From positions 1 through 42,830 of the forward strand of contig NZ_JABBFW010000038.1 in the NCBI RefSeq assembly GCF_012927045.1: a stretch of 42,830 bases of DNA, written 5' to 3'. The stretch is from Azohydromonas caseinilytica (GTDB taxonomy: Bacteria > Pseudomonadota > Gammaproteobacteria > Burkholderiales > Burkholderiaceae_C). Under the pieces are notes generated by a model that was not told the origin of the DNA, made no database searches, and saw only the letters and a list, made by a program, of their open reading frames with translations. This document shows positions 30,689 to 39,961 of this stretch, piece after piece; within the stretch, counting starts at the first letter, position 1; every line of letters begins with the position of its first letter. The translations under genes and the position numbers were made by a program.

Positions 30689-31531
30689 ATGCGCAAAAGG
30701 AAATATTCCATGACCTCCCTTTCCACCTTCGTGGGCGCGGCACTGGCCGGCGTCTTCATGCTGAATGCCGGCGCGCAGGCGCAGCAGGCAGAAAACCAGG
30801 ATACTGCCGCCGCGTGGACCACGAGCGGCAGCGTCGCGCTGATATCTCAATACCTGTTTCGCGGCATCTCGCAAACCCAGGGCAAACCGACGGTCCAGGC
30901 CAGCGTGGATTTCTCCCATGCCAGCGGCTGGTATGCCGGCCTCTGGGGCTCCGGCGTTTCCCATGCCGCCTACAACAACGGCTCGGGCTCGGAGATCGAC
31001 CTGTACGGCGGCTATCGCCAGGAGTTGGGTGGCGGCTATGTGGCCGACCTGGGCATTTTCAGCTACTGGTTTCCGGGCGCTTATTACGCGGTCGATGGCC
31101 GTCGCATCAAGTACGACACGCAGGAGCTGAAGCTGGGATTGTCAAAAGGCAGTGTCAGCGCCGCAGCCAGCTACGCGATCAGCAAGCGGTTTGCGGGCCT
31201 GGCTTTCGACCCCTTTACCGGCAGGGAAGCCTCCACGCGAGGCTCGACGTACCTGGAATTGAACTGGAATCCCGAGCTGGCGCCGGGCTGGGTATTGAAT
31301 CTCCATGCCGGGCGGCAGGATGTGCATGAGCTGGGTGACTACAGTTTCACCGATCTACGCCTAGGCCTGACCCGCACGATCGGGCCTTGGCAATTGTCCT
31401 TGAGTGCCAGCCATCACAATGGTCACGCTGAAAAGGATGGTGTCCCGTTATGGACTTTTTTCGATGCTGACGGGCGTGGGCGCAACGTGGTGGGCACCCA
31501 ATGGTTGGCCAGCGTCAGCCATTCGTTCTGA
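30689..31531 (+). CDS. TorF-family outer-membrane porin
   Basis: The 280-residue protein has a signal peptide (cleavage near GAQA-QQ) and a beta-barrel pattern typical of the TorF family: SGSVALISQYLFRGISQTQG at the start, then alternating strands and a terminal aromatic residue in ASVSHSF. Such porins are small outer-membrane channels of unsettled specificity. ATG 30689 gives a basic signal-peptide start; ATG 30710 has the better ribosome binding site (AAGGAA). An operator like that of qhpA precedes it, and the qhpR gene is its neighbour, so it may admit amines (inference). Confidence 0.85.
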   Translation: MRKRKYSMTSLSTFVGAALAGVFMLNAGAQAQQAENQDTAAAWTTSGSVALISQYLFRGISQTQGKPTVQASVDFSHASGWYAGLWGSGVSHAAYNNGSGSEIDLYGGYRQELGGGYVADLGIFSYWFPGAYYAVDGRRIKYDTQELKLGLSKGSVSAAASYAISKRFAGLAFDPFTGREASTRGSTYLELNWNPELAPGWVLNLHAGRQDVHELGDYSFTDLRLGLTRTIGPWQLSLSASHHNGHAEKDGVPLWTFFDADGRGRNVVGTQWLASVSHSF

Positions 31532-31537
31532 AATGCC

Positions 31538-31560
31538 GGGCCGGATGAAATGTCCGGCCC
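31538..31560. terminator. Bidirectional hairpin between porin gene and qhpR
   Basis: GGGCCGGA (31538-31545) and TCCGGCCC (31553-31560) form a perfect 8-bp stem with a 7-base loop. It lies 7 bases from both stop codons of two convergent genes. T-rich flanks are modest on both sides. Confidence 0.65.
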
Positions 31561-31566
31561 CTTCAA

Positions 31567-32598
31567 TCAATTCAGTACAAGGTCAGTGGCCAGCCAGCGC
31601 ACGGGTTTGAGCTGAGGAGATTTCTTGGTGGTTTCCGAGGGCAGCTCACCAAATAATTCCTTGTAGTAGCAGGAAAACATGCCCAGGTGCCAGAAACCCC
31701 ATTCGCGTGCCGCGGCGGAAACCGAGGGCGCCCCTTGCAGCAGGGCCCGGCGCACCGCGTGCAGCCGCACGTTGCGGATGAAGGTCACGGAGTTGATGTC
31801 CAGCACCTGCATGAAGGCGTAATGCAGGCCGCGTCGGCTCATGTTCAGGTAAGCGCACAGGTCGGCCACGGTGGGCGGATTTTCGCGGTGGGCCAGGATG
31901 TGTTCCCGGGCCCGCTCCACGATGGCGCGATGCACCCGGTGCCCGTCGCGCGAGGGCTTTTCCGCCTCGGCTCCTTGGTTCAGCGCCTGCAGGCAGGCCT
32001 GGATGACGCCATCGGCCATGCTTTTGCGCGCGGCAGCGGCATCGAGGGTTTGCGGTGCATCGAGCGCGCACAGCAGAAACCGGTTGAGCGTGGCCCGGAA
32101 GCGCGCCGCGGCCGCGCCGTCGAGGCGGCGGGCCATGGGGCCCTGGAACAGGAAATCGGCTTCGACGCCGAGTTCCTGCTGGGCCTGGCGCTGGAATTCC
32201 AGGCGGTCGATCGTGGCCACCACGATGTCCGAATGAGCGGGCGTGCGCAGCCGGGCCGGCTCGCCCGGCGGCAATATGAACAGCGTGTCGGCTCCCAATT
32301 CCCTGTTTTGCCAGGTACCCCCGGCCTGAAATGCCATGCCCACCGTATAAGCCTCGGACAGCGGATGGCTTTTCTGGTCCACCGCCTGGTTCATGGTCTC
32401 GCGGAACAATTGGACCGGACCCAGGGACAAATCCACGGTCCGCCCTAAAAACAGGCCGCTGGTGAGCTGGGTGTATTCCTGTGACCAGCGGTCCAGGCTG
32501 CGGGCTTGGAGAAAAGGGTCCTCCGCCTCGGTGGAGCGGATCAGGCTGGTGCGCGTTGCACCGGGCCGGGGCCACGCAGTTGAAACAGAACTGTGCAT
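31567..32598 (-). CDS. qhpR: AraC-family regulator of amine dehydrogenase genes
   Basis: This 343-residue regulator has a cupin-like effector domain (about 60-190) and a C-terminal AraC DNA-binding domain (about 225-325) with NPPTVADLCAYLNMSRRGLHYAF and SVSAAAREWGFWHLGMFSCY. It is divergent from qhpA, as a local activator would be. In Paracoccus denitrificans an AraC protein, QhpR, switches on the qhp operon with n-butylamine, and this gene fits that role by family and position. It probably binds the 31-base-period repeats before qhpA and the porin gene. Symbol given by context. Confidence 0.8.
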   Translation of the reverse strand: MHSSVSTAWPRPGATRTSLIRSTEAEDPFLQARSLDRWSQEYTQLTSGLFLGRTVDLSLGPVQLFRETMNQAVDQKSHPLSEAYTVGMAFQAGGTWQNRELGADTLFILPPGEPARLRTPAHSDIVVATIDRLEFQRQAQQELGVEADFLFQGPMARRLDGAAAARFRATLNRFLLCALDAPQTLDAAAARKSMADGVIQACLQALNQGAEAEKPSRDGHRVHRAIVERAREHILAHRENPPTVADLCAYLNMSRRGLHYAFMQVLDINSVTFIRNVRLHAVRRALLQGAPSVSAAAREWGFWHLGMFSCYYKELFGELPSETTKKSPQLKPVRWLATDLVLN

Positions 32599-32807
32599 GG
32601 TGTGACTGCTGATTGGGCTGCGCTACCGGTACGCAAGAGATACGCCATGGAGGAATAACTGCAGGCCGGCAAGGGCGCCTTGAGTGACGCGGCGGGGGTA
32701 GCGTCACGTCCCGTAGGGCGTGCGTTTTAGTGGTTTTGCCGCTGCCAAGCATAGACGCGGGCCGTCGGAATGCCATTGGGGATGGCCCGCAGCTTGCGCC
32801 GTTTCAG

Positions 32808-32860
32808 CTTGGCCGTTTCTTGATAGTCCGGCTCGGCGCTTGGCCGTTTTGCGATACCCC
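32808..32860 (+). promoter_or_regulatory. Putative QhpR operator before qhpA
   Basis: CTTGGCCGTTTCTTGATA (32808-32825) and CTTGGCCGTTTTGCGATA (32839-32856) are direct repeats with a 31-base period, three helical turns. A shorter copy (CTTGCGCCGTTTCAG, 32793-32807) precedes them. They lie between divergent qhpR and qhpA, about 115 bases before the qhpA ATG. The same element occurs before the porin gene. The rest of 32599-32973 shows nothing else of note. Confidence 0.68.
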
Positions 32861-32973
32861 GCGCCCCGTCAAATTCCTAAAGTGCCTGCACTGGCCCGGT
32901 GCGTCGCACGCTCGAACGGTGCACCGCGGTGCCGGATATTGAAAGTCTCCATTCACCACGCAACAGGCCCGCC

Positions 32974-34608
32974 ATGTACAGAGTTTCGAATCGCTTGTCC
33001 AAGGCTTATTCCGTCGCGCTGGCGGCGGCCGGCTTATTGGCTGCACTGGGCGCCGGGCCAGCCTGGTCGGCGGAATCGGTGCTGTCGGGCCAAGACCTCA
33101 TCAATACCAAATGCGTGGCCTGCCACGCGGCGCAGGGTGAAAACCGCTGGTTCCGCATCAGCGACGGCCGCCGCACACCCGAAGGCTGGGACATGACGGT
33201 GGTGCGCATGGAGTATGCGCATGGCGTGAAATTGAGCACCGAGGAGCGGCAGGCGGTCGTCAAATACCTGGCCGACAATTTCGGCCTGGCGCCGCAGGAA
33301 ACGCAGGACCGGCGCTACATCCTGGAGCGGCGCCCGAATTTCCTGGAGCGTGCGCCGGCCAGCCAGGTGGTGGCCGATACCTGCACCCGCTGCCATTCCG
33401 CGGCGCGCATCGAGCTGCAGCGCCGCACGCCGCAGGACTGGGGCCGGCTGGTGAATTTCCATGTCGGGCAATTTCCGTCCATCGAGTATTCGGCCGGCGG
33501 GCGCGACCGCAACTGGTTCGACATCGCCTCGAAGGAGGTGGTGGGCGTGCTGGCGAAGCTGAATACCTATGACACGCCCGCCTGGCGCGCGTGGCAGGCG
33601 GCGCCGGCGGCCGATCCCAGCGGGCGCTGGCGCGTGGCCGGCTACCGGCCGGGCTGGGGCGCCTACGAGGGCGAGGCCCAGATCCAGCCCGGCGGCGAGG
33701 ACCGCTACGCCGTGGCCATGACGCTGCGCTACGCCGACGGGCGCGTGGAGAAGGCCGAGGGCCGCAGCCTCGTCTACACCAAGCACGAATGGCGCGCCTC
33801 GCTGCGCCAGGGCGAAACCGGGGAGGTGAAGCAGGTGCTGGGCATCGAGCCGGGCGGGCAGCGCATGGCCGGGCGCTGGTTTGCCGCGGACAACGACGTG
33901 CTGGGCGGCGACCTGGTGGCAGTGCGCGCCGAGGCGCAGAGCCCGGCCGTCATCCTGTCGGTACAGCCCGCGGCACTGCGTGCCGGCGAGACCCGGCAAC
34001 TCACCATCCACGGCGCCAACCTAGACGGTGACCTGCAGCTCGGCCCGGACCTGCGCGTGCTGAAGGTCGTGGAGCGCCAGCGCGACAGGCTGGTCGTGGA
34101 AGTGGCGGCCCGAAGCGGCGCCAGGGATGGGCTGCGCAGCGTGCGCGTGGGCGAGGCGCTGCTTGCCGGGGGGCTGCCGGTGTACCGGCGCGTGGACTAC
34201 GTGAAGGTGGAGCCCGAGCACCCCTTCGCGCGCCTCGGCGGCAACGGCGGCTCGCGCGCGAAGATGCCGGCGCAACTGGAAGCCATTGGCTATGCGTCCG
34301 GGCCCGACGGCAAGCGCGGCACCAAGGATGACATCCGCATCGGCGCGCTGCCGGCGCAGTGGTCGCTGGACAACCTCCATGCCGCGGCGGCGGAGATGGG
34401 CGACTTGGACTTCGCCGTGGGCCGCATCGAGGCCAACGGCCTGTTCTGGCCCGCCGATGCCGGCCCCAACCCGGCGCGCAGGTTCGGCACCAACAACGCC
34501 GGCGAGCTCAAGGCCACCGCCAGGGTCAGCGACGGCCGGCGCCAGCTCAGCGCCTCCGTGCCGCTGTACGTGACGGTCCAGCGCTGGAACGACCCGCCGA
34601 TCCGCTGA
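32974..34608 (+). CDS. qhpA: Quinohemoprotein amine dehydrogenase, alpha subunit (diheme)
   Basis: QhpA is the periplasmic diheme subunit of QHNDH, which oxidises primary amines to aldehyde and ammonia and passes electrons through its hemes. The 544-residue protein has a signal peptide (cleavage near AWSA-ES) and two heme c sites, C47-VA-C50-H51 and C137-TR-C140-H141. Three beta-barrel-like domains follow, with the family segments YRPGWGAYEGEAQI, GTKDDIRIGALPAQWSLDN and FGTNNAGELKATARVSDGRR. It heads an operon in the order A-D-C-B-F-E-G, the same as in Paracoccus denitrificans. Start chosen at ATG 32974, where the signal peptide begins. Confidence 0.95.
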   Translation: MYRVSNRLSKAYSVALAAAGLLAALGAGPAWSAESVLSGQDLINTKCVACHAAQGENRWFRISDGRRTPEGWDMTVVRMEYAHGVKLSTEERQAVVKYLADNFGLAPQETQDRRYILERRPNFLERAPASQVVADTCTRCHSAARIELQRRTPQDWGRLVNFHVGQFPSIEYSAGGRDRNWFDIASKEVVGVLAKLNTYDTPAWRAWQAAPAADPSGRWRVAGYRPGWGAYEGEAQIQPGGEDRYAVAMTLRYADGRVEKAEGRSLVYTKHEWRASLRQGETGEVKQVLGIEPGGQRMAGRWFAADNDVLGGDLVAVRAEAQSPAVILSVQPAALRAGETRQLTIHGANLDGDLQLGPDLRVLKVVERQRDRLVVEVAARSGARDGLRSVRVGEALLAGGLPVYRRVDYVKVEPEHPFARLGGNGGSRAKMPAQLEAIGYASGPDGKRGTKDDIRIGALPAQWSLDNLHAAAAEMGDLDFAVGRIEANGLFWPADAGPNPARRFGTNNAGELKATARVSDGRRQLSASVPLYVTVQRWNDPPIR

Positions 34609-34645
34609 AGCCCCGAGCCGAAAGCCATTCACCAGGAGACCCGCC

Positions 34646-36079
34646 ATGGCCCCCCTGCATGTCGATGCCCACAGCTTCCACGACTTGAAGCTGCCCGACC
34701 GCCGCGTGCTGCTGCACATCCCCAGCACCGGCCTGTTCGATCTCGATCCCGTCACCGCCGAGGTGCTGGACTTCGTGCGCCCGCTCTCCACCGTGCATGC
34801 CGAGGAGCTGCGCCGGCGCTTCGACGGCCAAGCCTCGCCGGCCTCGGTCAGCGGCGCCATCGAGGACCTGCGCGCCCTGGGCGTGCTGCGCCCGGACCCG
34901 GCCGTGCCCGACACCGGCCCGGACGTGAAGGTAACGGAATTCCCGCTCAGCACGCTGGTGCTCAACGTCAACACCGGCTGCAACCTCAGCTGCACCTATT
35001 GCTACAAGGAAGACCTCACCACGCCCAGCAAGGGCCAGAAGCTGGCGCTGGACACCGCGCAGCAGGCCATCGAGCTGCTGCTGCGCGAAGGGGCCCGGCG
35101 CGAGCGCGTGAGCATCGTCTTCTTCGGCGGCGAGCCGCTGAGCAACATGCCGCTGATCCGCGCCGCCACCGAGTACGCCGAGAGGCGCTGCGCGGAGGAG
35201 GGCAAGGCGCTGGATCTGTCGCTGACCACCAACGCCACGCTGCTCACCGAGGCGCTGATCGACTGGCTGGATGCGCACCGCTTCGGCATCTCCATCAGCA
35301 TGGACGGCCCGCAGGCGGTGCACGACCGCCGGCGCAAGACCATCGGCGGCGCAGGCACGTATGAGGTGGTGGCGGCCAAGACGCGGCTGCTGCTGTCGCG
35401 CTACCGCAGCAAGCCGGTGGGCGCACGCGTCACGCTCAGCGCCGGCTACACCGACGTGGAGGCCATCCACCGCCACCTCAAGGATGAGCTGGGCTTTGCC
35501 GAGGTGGGCTTTGCGCCGGTGACCAGCAACCCGGTGGACACCTTCAACCTCGACGGCGAGGCGCTGCGCGCGCTGTTCGAGTCCATGAAGCGCCTGGGCC
35601 GCGCCTACCGCGACGCCGCGCTGCGCAACGAGAACATCGGCTTCTCGAACATGCACCAGCTCATGAGCGACCTCTACGAGGGCCGGCGCAAGGCGCTGCC
35701 CTGCGGCGCGGGGCTGGGCCTGCTGGCGGTGGACCACCAGGGCGATCTCAATCTGTGCCACCGCTTCACCGGCTCCGAGCTGCCCACCTTCGGCAACGTG
35801 CGCGAGGGCATTGCCAAGGAAGCCCTCGGCCGCTTCCTGGAGGACGCGCTGGACCGCTCCGGCCGCGGCTGCTCCACCTGTCGCATCCGCAACCTCTGTG
35901 CCGGCGGCTGCTACCACGAGTCCTACGCGCACTTCAGCGATCCGCACTCGCCCGTCTACCACTACTGCGAGCTGCTGCGCGAGTGGGTGGACTTCGGCAT
36001 CGAGATCTACCTGGATCTCATGGACAAGAACCCCGCTTTTCTGCACCGCCACGTCAGCCACAGGAGCACCGAGCTGTGA
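34646..36079 (+). CDS. qhpD: Radical SAM/SPASM enzyme forming thioether cross-links in QhpC
   Basis: QhpD joins Cys sulphurs to Asp and Glu side chains in the QhpC polypeptide in the cytoplasm. The 477-residue protein has an N-terminal peptide-binding region (RRE-like, about 1-90), the radical SAM motif C112-NLS-C116-TY-C119 and the family segment [18 protein letters not shown]-type cysteines at the end ([26 protein letters not shown]) bind the auxiliary clusters. It is 37 bases after qhpA and ends in a GTGA overlap with qhpC, so enzyme and substrate are made together. Confidence 0.95.
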   Translation: MAPLHVDAHSFHDLKLPDRRVLLHIPSTGLFDLDPVTAEVLDFVRPLSTVHAEELRRRFDGQASPASVSGAIEDLRALGVLRPDPAVPDTGPDVKVTEFPLSTLVLNVNTGCNLSCTYCYKEDLTTPSKGQKLALDTAQQAIELLLREGARRERVSIVFFGGEPLSNMPLIRAATEYAERRCAEEGKALDLSLTTNATLLTEALIDWLDAHRFGISISMDGPQAVHDRRRKTIGGAGTYEVVAAKTRLLLSRYRSKPVGARVTLSAGYTDVEAIHRHLKDELGFAEVGFAPVTSNPVDTFNLDGEALRALFESMKRLGRAYRDAALRNENIGFSNMHQLMSDLYEGRRKALPCGAGLGLLAVDHQGDLNLCHRFTGSELPTFGNVREGIAKEALGRFLEDALDRSGRGCSTCRIRNLCAGGCYHESYAHFSDPHSPVYHYCELLREWVDFGIEIYLDLMDKNPAFLHRHVSHRSTEL

Positions 36080-36396
36080 ACCGCCTCAAGCCCCTCAACA
36101 AGAAAGCCCACCAGATCGACCAGGCCCCGGACGAGGAGGGCGTGGAGAAGGTGGTGGCGCTGTCCACCACCGTCGTGGGCTGCACCACCACCTTCGACCC
36201 CGGCTGGGAGCTGGACGCCTTCGGCGGCGTGGCCGGCCTGTGCCAGCCCATGGAGGCCGACCTCTACGGCTGCTCCGACCCCTGCTGGTGGCCGGCCCAA
36301 GTGCCCGACAGCATGAACAGCCACCGCGGCTGGAGCGAGGGCGTGGACAGCGCCGCGCAGGACTGGGCGAAGCTGCCTTCGGTGTTTCCCAAGTGA
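36076..36396 (+). CDS. qhpC: Quinohemoprotein amine dehydrogenase, gamma subunit (CTQ-bearing)
   Basis: QhpC carries the cysteine tryptophylquinone cofactor. The 106-residue precursor starts at GTG 36076, overlapping the qhpD stop. All cross-link residues of the known enzyme are present with the same spacing: Cys36-Glu45, Cys56-Asp62 and Cys70-Asp78 for the thioether bridges, Cys66-Trp72 for the quinone. Aligning Cys36 to mature Cys7 puts the leader at 29 residues, with cleavage after Leu29. The leader is polar and contains no signal peptide, in line with processing by QhpE and export by QhpF. It is the smallest gene of the operon and easily missed because of its GTG start. Confidence 0.94.
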   Translation: MNRLKPLNKKAHQIDQAPDEEGVEKVVALSTTVVGCTTTFDPGWELDAFGGVAGLCQPMEADLYGCSDPCWWPAQVPDSMNSHRGWSEGVDSAAQDWAKLPSVFPK

Positions 36397-36436
36397 GCCC
36401 GCGGCTTTTCCAGCTTTCGGTTGTCGAGGAAACCCC

Positions 36437-37549
36437 ATGAGAAACACGCAACCCACTTGGCATCAGGCCGCCCTCCAGGCCGGCGTGGCCGCGCTGCTGG
36501 CGGCGCTGGCCGGCGCCGCCGCCGCCAAGGACTACATCGTCACCGCCTGCCGTCCCGGCACGCTGGTGGTGATCGACGCGCAGGAGCGCAGGCTCGTCCA
36601 TGCCCATCCGCTGCCCAACAGCTCCAGGAGCCACGGGCCCGGCGCCATCGCCATCTCGCCCGACGGCCGGGTGGCCTACGTGCTGCACAACCACTGGGAG
36701 ACCGTCTCCGGCATCGAGATCGACAGTGGCAAGGAGGTGTTCCGCGCCGAGCTGACGCAGGGCGCCGTGCGGGGCAAATCCTTCAACGGCATCGACATCA
36801 GCCCCGATGGCAAGGAGCTGGCCGTCTACACCGTGCGCAACGAGATCCTGCCCGGCGAGCTGCGCCCGCTGGAGCCGCACATCGCCGTCTACGACACGGC
36901 TTCCGGCCTGGGCGCCGAGCCCGTGCGCAAGCTGCCGGCGCCGCGGCGCGTGTCCAACCTGCTGTGGGCGCCGGGCGGCAAGACGCTCTACGCCTTCGGC
37001 TGGGAGATGCTCAAGCTCGATCCGCAGACCGGCGCGGTCCAGGGCTCGCACCCCTTCCGCTCCTGGCAGCGACCCCACTTCGGCCAGGCCGACACGCTGA
37101 ACTTCTGGCTGCAGCGCGAGCAGAGCAACGTCTTCGTCACGCCGTATTTCGTGCCGCGCACCGACCGCAAGCCCGACAGCCCCGACGCGGTGAAGGCCGG
37201 GCTCTGGACCCTGGACCTGGCCACCGACCAGGTGCGCTTCAAGGAGTTCGAGAACGCCTCGGTGGTGCTGTTCTCCTCGGTCGTGAACCCGGTCAGGCGC
37301 GACGAGGTGTTCACCGTGTTCAACCAGCTCACACGCACCGACCTGCGCACGGGCAAGTCGGAGCGCGTGGACCTGGACCATTCCTTCTACAGCGTCAACA
37401 TGTCCACCGACGGGAGCGAGGTCTACCTCGGCGGCGCCGGCGGCGTGGTCGCCTTTTACGACAGCCGCAGCATGAAGAAGCTGGGCGCGGTGAACATGCC
37501 GGGCAACGCTGACCAGTCCATCGCCTCGCTGCGCGTGGTCAAGCGCTGA
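36437..37549 (+). CDS. qhpB: Quinohemoprotein amine dehydrogenase, beta subunit
   Basis: The 370-residue periplasmic subunit has a signal peptide (AALLAALAGAAAA-KD) and a seven-bladed beta-propeller visible as repeated units of the type GAIAISPDGRVAYVL, GIDISPDGKELAVYT, NLLWAPGGKTLYAFG and SVNMSTDGSEVYLGG. It caps the gamma subunit and helps form the active site. It follows qhpC by 40 bases with a GAGGAAACCCC ribosome binding site. Confidence 0.94.
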   Translation: MRNTQPTWHQAALQAGVAALLAALAGAAAAKDYIVTACRPGTLVVIDAQERRLVHAHPLPNSSRSHGPGAIAISPDGRVAYVLHNHWETVSGIEIDSGKEVFRAELTQGAVRGKSFNGIDISPDGKELAVYTVRNEILPGELRPLEPHIAVYDTASGLGAEPVRKLPAPRRVSNLLWAPGGKTLYAFGWEMLKLDPQTGAVQGSHPFRSWQRPHFGQADTLNFWLQREQSNVFVTPYFVPRTDRKPDSPDAVKAGLWTLDLATDQVRFKEFENASVVLFSSVVNPVRRDEVFTVFNQLTRTDLRTGKSERVDLDHSFYSVNMSTDGSEVYLGGAGGVVAFYDSRSMKKLGAVNMPGNADQSIASLRVVKR

Positions 37550-37556
37550 GGACGCC

Positions 37557-39302
37557 ATGGCTGCCCGGGGGCTGTATCGCGCCGCGGCCTGGCCCGCGGT
37601 CCAAACTGAGGCCGGCAACGGCCCGGACGCGCGCGGTCTGCGCGTGCTGCGCGGCTGGATGCAACCGCTGCTGTGGCGCGAGCGCTGGAAGCTGCTGGCC
37701 GTGCTGGCGCTGTCGCTGCTGGCGGTGGCCGCCGGCCTGGCGCAGCCGCTGCTGACCAAGGCGCTGATCGACGAGGGCGTGCTGGCGCGCGACGCCGGCG
37801 CCATCGTGCGCAGCGGCGCGGCCATGGTGGCGCTGGCGCTGGCGGCGCTGGGCATCGGCCTGGCCTGCCGCCGCCTGCACGTGCTGGCCTCGATGCGCAT
37901 CCTGCATGGCCTCAAGGAAGCGTTGTTCGCGCACCTGCTCGCGCTCTCGCCCGCGTTCCATGCCCAGGCGCGCCAGGGCGACCTGATGGCGCGGCTGGAG
38001 GGCGACCTGGGGGAGGTGCAGCGCTTCGCCATCGACTCGATGCTCACCGCGCTCAACGCCGTGCTGACGCTCGTCGGCACGGTGCTGGTGCTGGGCCTGC
38101 TCAATGGCGAGCTGATGCTGATGCTGGCCGTGCTGGTGGCGTTGAACGCGCTGTTGAGCGCGCTGATCCGCCCGCGGCTGGAGGCGCTGTCGCGCCGCGC
38201 GCGGCAGGCGGGGGTGGAGGTGTCGTCCTTCCTGGTCGAGCGCCTGGGCGCGGTCAAGCACATCCAGGCCCATGTGGCCGAGGCGCGCGAGGGCGAGCAG
38301 CTGGCCGCCCTGCACGCGGCGCTGCGGCGCGAGTCGCTGCGGCTGCAACTGCTCGGACAGCTCGGCGGCGGGCTGCCGACGCTGCTGGTGTCGCTGGGCG
38401 TGATCGGCATCTTCGTGGCCGGGAGCCTCGCCATGCTGCGCGGCGAGGCCGTGACGCTGGGCCTGCTGGTGGCCTTCGCCAGCTGCGTGCAGCGCGCCAG
38501 CGCGCCGGTGCAGACGCTCACCGGGCTGGTGCTGGCCTGGCAGCGCGCCAAGGTGGCGATGGAGCGCATCACGGACCTGACGGCCCGCCAGCCGGACGTG
38601 GCACCGCGGCCGGGCGGCGCGGGCCTGGACGGCCTGCGCGGCGAGATCGAGCTGCGCGACCTGCGCTTCACCTGGCCCGGCAGCGCCCGCCCCGCGCTGG
38701 AGGCCTTGAGCTGCCGCATCCCCGCCGGCAGCCGGGTGCTGCTGCGCGGCCCCTCGGGCTGCGGCAAGTCCACGCTGGTGGACCTGCTGCACCGGCATTT
38801 CGACCCTGACCAGGGCCGGGTGCTGCTGGACGGGACCGACCTGCGCACGCTGGATCGGGACGCGCTACGCCGCCGCGTGGCGGTGGTGGCGCAGGAGGCG
38901 GCGCTGTTCGGCGGCACGCTGGAGGCGAACCTGCGCTACGGTCGGCCCGAGGCGACCCGCGAGGCGGTGGAGCGCGCCGCTGAGGCGGCCGGCGTCACGG
39001 AGTTCCTGCCGCAGCTGCCACAGGGCCTGGACAGCGTCGTGGGCCCGCGCGGCGCCACGCTCTCGGGCGGGCAGCGCCAGCGCGTGGCGCTGGCCCGGGC
39101 GCTGCTGATGAACCCGGCGGTGCTGGTGATCGACGAGGGCACCTCGGCGCTGGACGAGGCCCTGGAGCTGCGCACGCTGCGGCGCATCGGCGCGCTGCTG
39201 CCCGGTTGCACGCGCATCGTCGTCTCGCACCGCTCGACGCACGAGGGCGAGTTCGACCAAGTGATCGAGTTGCCGGGGCCGGCGGTGGAGCAGCGCTCAT
39301 GA
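37557..39302 (+). CDS. qhpF: ABC exporter (half transporter) for the QhpC precursor
   Basis: QhpF is a fused membrane and ATPase half-transporter of 581 residues. Six helices occupy about 40-320; the nucleotide-binding domain follows with Walker A GPSGCGKST at 398-406, signature LSGGQ at 502-506 and Walker B VLVIDEG shortly after. The usual catalytic glutamate of Walker B reads DEG, kept; the H-loop is VVSHRS. In the qhp system it moves the modified gamma subunit to the periplasm. The ATG lies 7 bases after qhpB, and the stop overlaps qhpE as ATGA. Confidence 0.9.
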   Translation: MAARGLYRAAAWPAVQTEAGNGPDARGLRVLRGWMQPLLWRERWKLLAVLALSLLAVAAGLAQPLLTKALIDEGVLARDAGAIVRSGAAMVALALAALGIGLACRRLHVLASMRILHGLKEALFAHLLALSPAFHAQARQGDLMARLEGDLGEVQRFAIDSMLTALNAVLTLVGTVLVLGLLNGELMLMLAVLVALNALLSALIRPRLEALSRRARQAGVEVSSFLVERLGAVKHIQAHVAEAREGEQLAALHAALRRESLRLQLLGQLGGGLPTLLVSLGVIGIFVAGSLAMLRGEAVTLGLLVAFASCVQRASAPVQTLTGLVLAWQRAKVAMERITDLTARQPDVAPRPGGAGLDGLRGEIELRDLRFTWPGSARPALEALSCRIPAGSRVLLRGPSGCGKSTLVDLLHRHFDPDQGRVLLDGTDLRTLDRDALRRRVAVVAQEAALFGGTLEANLRYGRPEATREAVERAAEAAGVTEFLPQLPQGLDSVVGPRGATLSGGQRQRVALARALLMNPAVLVIDEGTSALDEALELRTLRRIGALLPGCTRIVVSHRSTHEGEFDQVIELPGPAVEQRS

Positions 39303-39961
39303 AGACGGTGCGCATCGGCTTGATTGACGGCGGCGTGGCGCCGGCCTTGTCAGCCTCGGTGGAGGCGGTGAGGAGCTTCGGTGGCCCGAGCCCGGACGCC
39401 TTCGGCGCTGCCGCGCTCGCCCACGGCACGAATGTGGCCCGGCTGGTGCTGGAAGGCCTGCCCACGGCGCGGCTGCTCGGCGCCCGGGTGTTTCACCAGC
39501 GCCTGGACGCCGGGGTGGACGACGTGGTGGCGGCGCTGGACTGGCTCGTCGGCCAGGGCGTGGACCTGGTCAACATGAGTCTTGGCCTTCGCACCCGCAG
39601 CGCGACGCTGGAGCGGGCCTGTGCCGCGGCGCATGCGGCCGGCGTGCTGCTTGTGGCGGCGGCGCCGGCGCGCGGTGGACCGGTGTGGCCGGCGGCGTAT
39701 GCGGACTGCATCGCGGTGTCGGGCGATGCGCGCTGCGGGCCGGGTGAACTGTCCTGGCTGGGGCAGCCGGAGGTGGATGTCGGCGCCTGCCCCTTCCTGG
39801 TTCCTGGCGCGCCGGCCCGGGGCGGCGGCGCCAGCTACGCCGCGGCGCGCTTCAGCGGCCGGGCCTCAGCGCTGCTGGCGCAGGGCCTGCCGGCATTGGC
39901 CATGCGCCAGCACTGTTTTCAAGAAGCCAGCCGGGTGGGACCGGAGCGACGCCATGCCTGA
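39299..39961 (+). CDS. qhpE: Subtilisin-like serine protease that trims the QhpC leader
   Basis: QhpE is a small cytoplasmic subtilisin relative of 220 residues. The catalytic triad is visible: Asp10 (RIGLIDGGV), His42 (LAHGTNVAR) and Ser179 (GGASYAAARF). It lacks pro- and signal peptides. In QHNDH biogenesis it removes the QhpC leader after QhpD and QhpG have acted. It overlaps qhpF by 4 bases and qhpG by 8, so the three are coupled. Confidence 0.92.
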   Translation: MKTVRIGLIDGGVAPALSASVEAVRSFGGPSPDAFGAAALAHGTNVARLVLEGLPTARLLGARVFHQRLDAGVDDVVAALDWLVGQGVDLVNMSLGLRTRSATLERACAAAHAAGVLLVAAAPARGGPVWPAAYADCIAVSGDARCGPGELSWLGQPEVDVGACPFLVPGAPARGGGASYAAARFSGRASALLAQGLPALAMRQHCFQEASRVGPERRHA

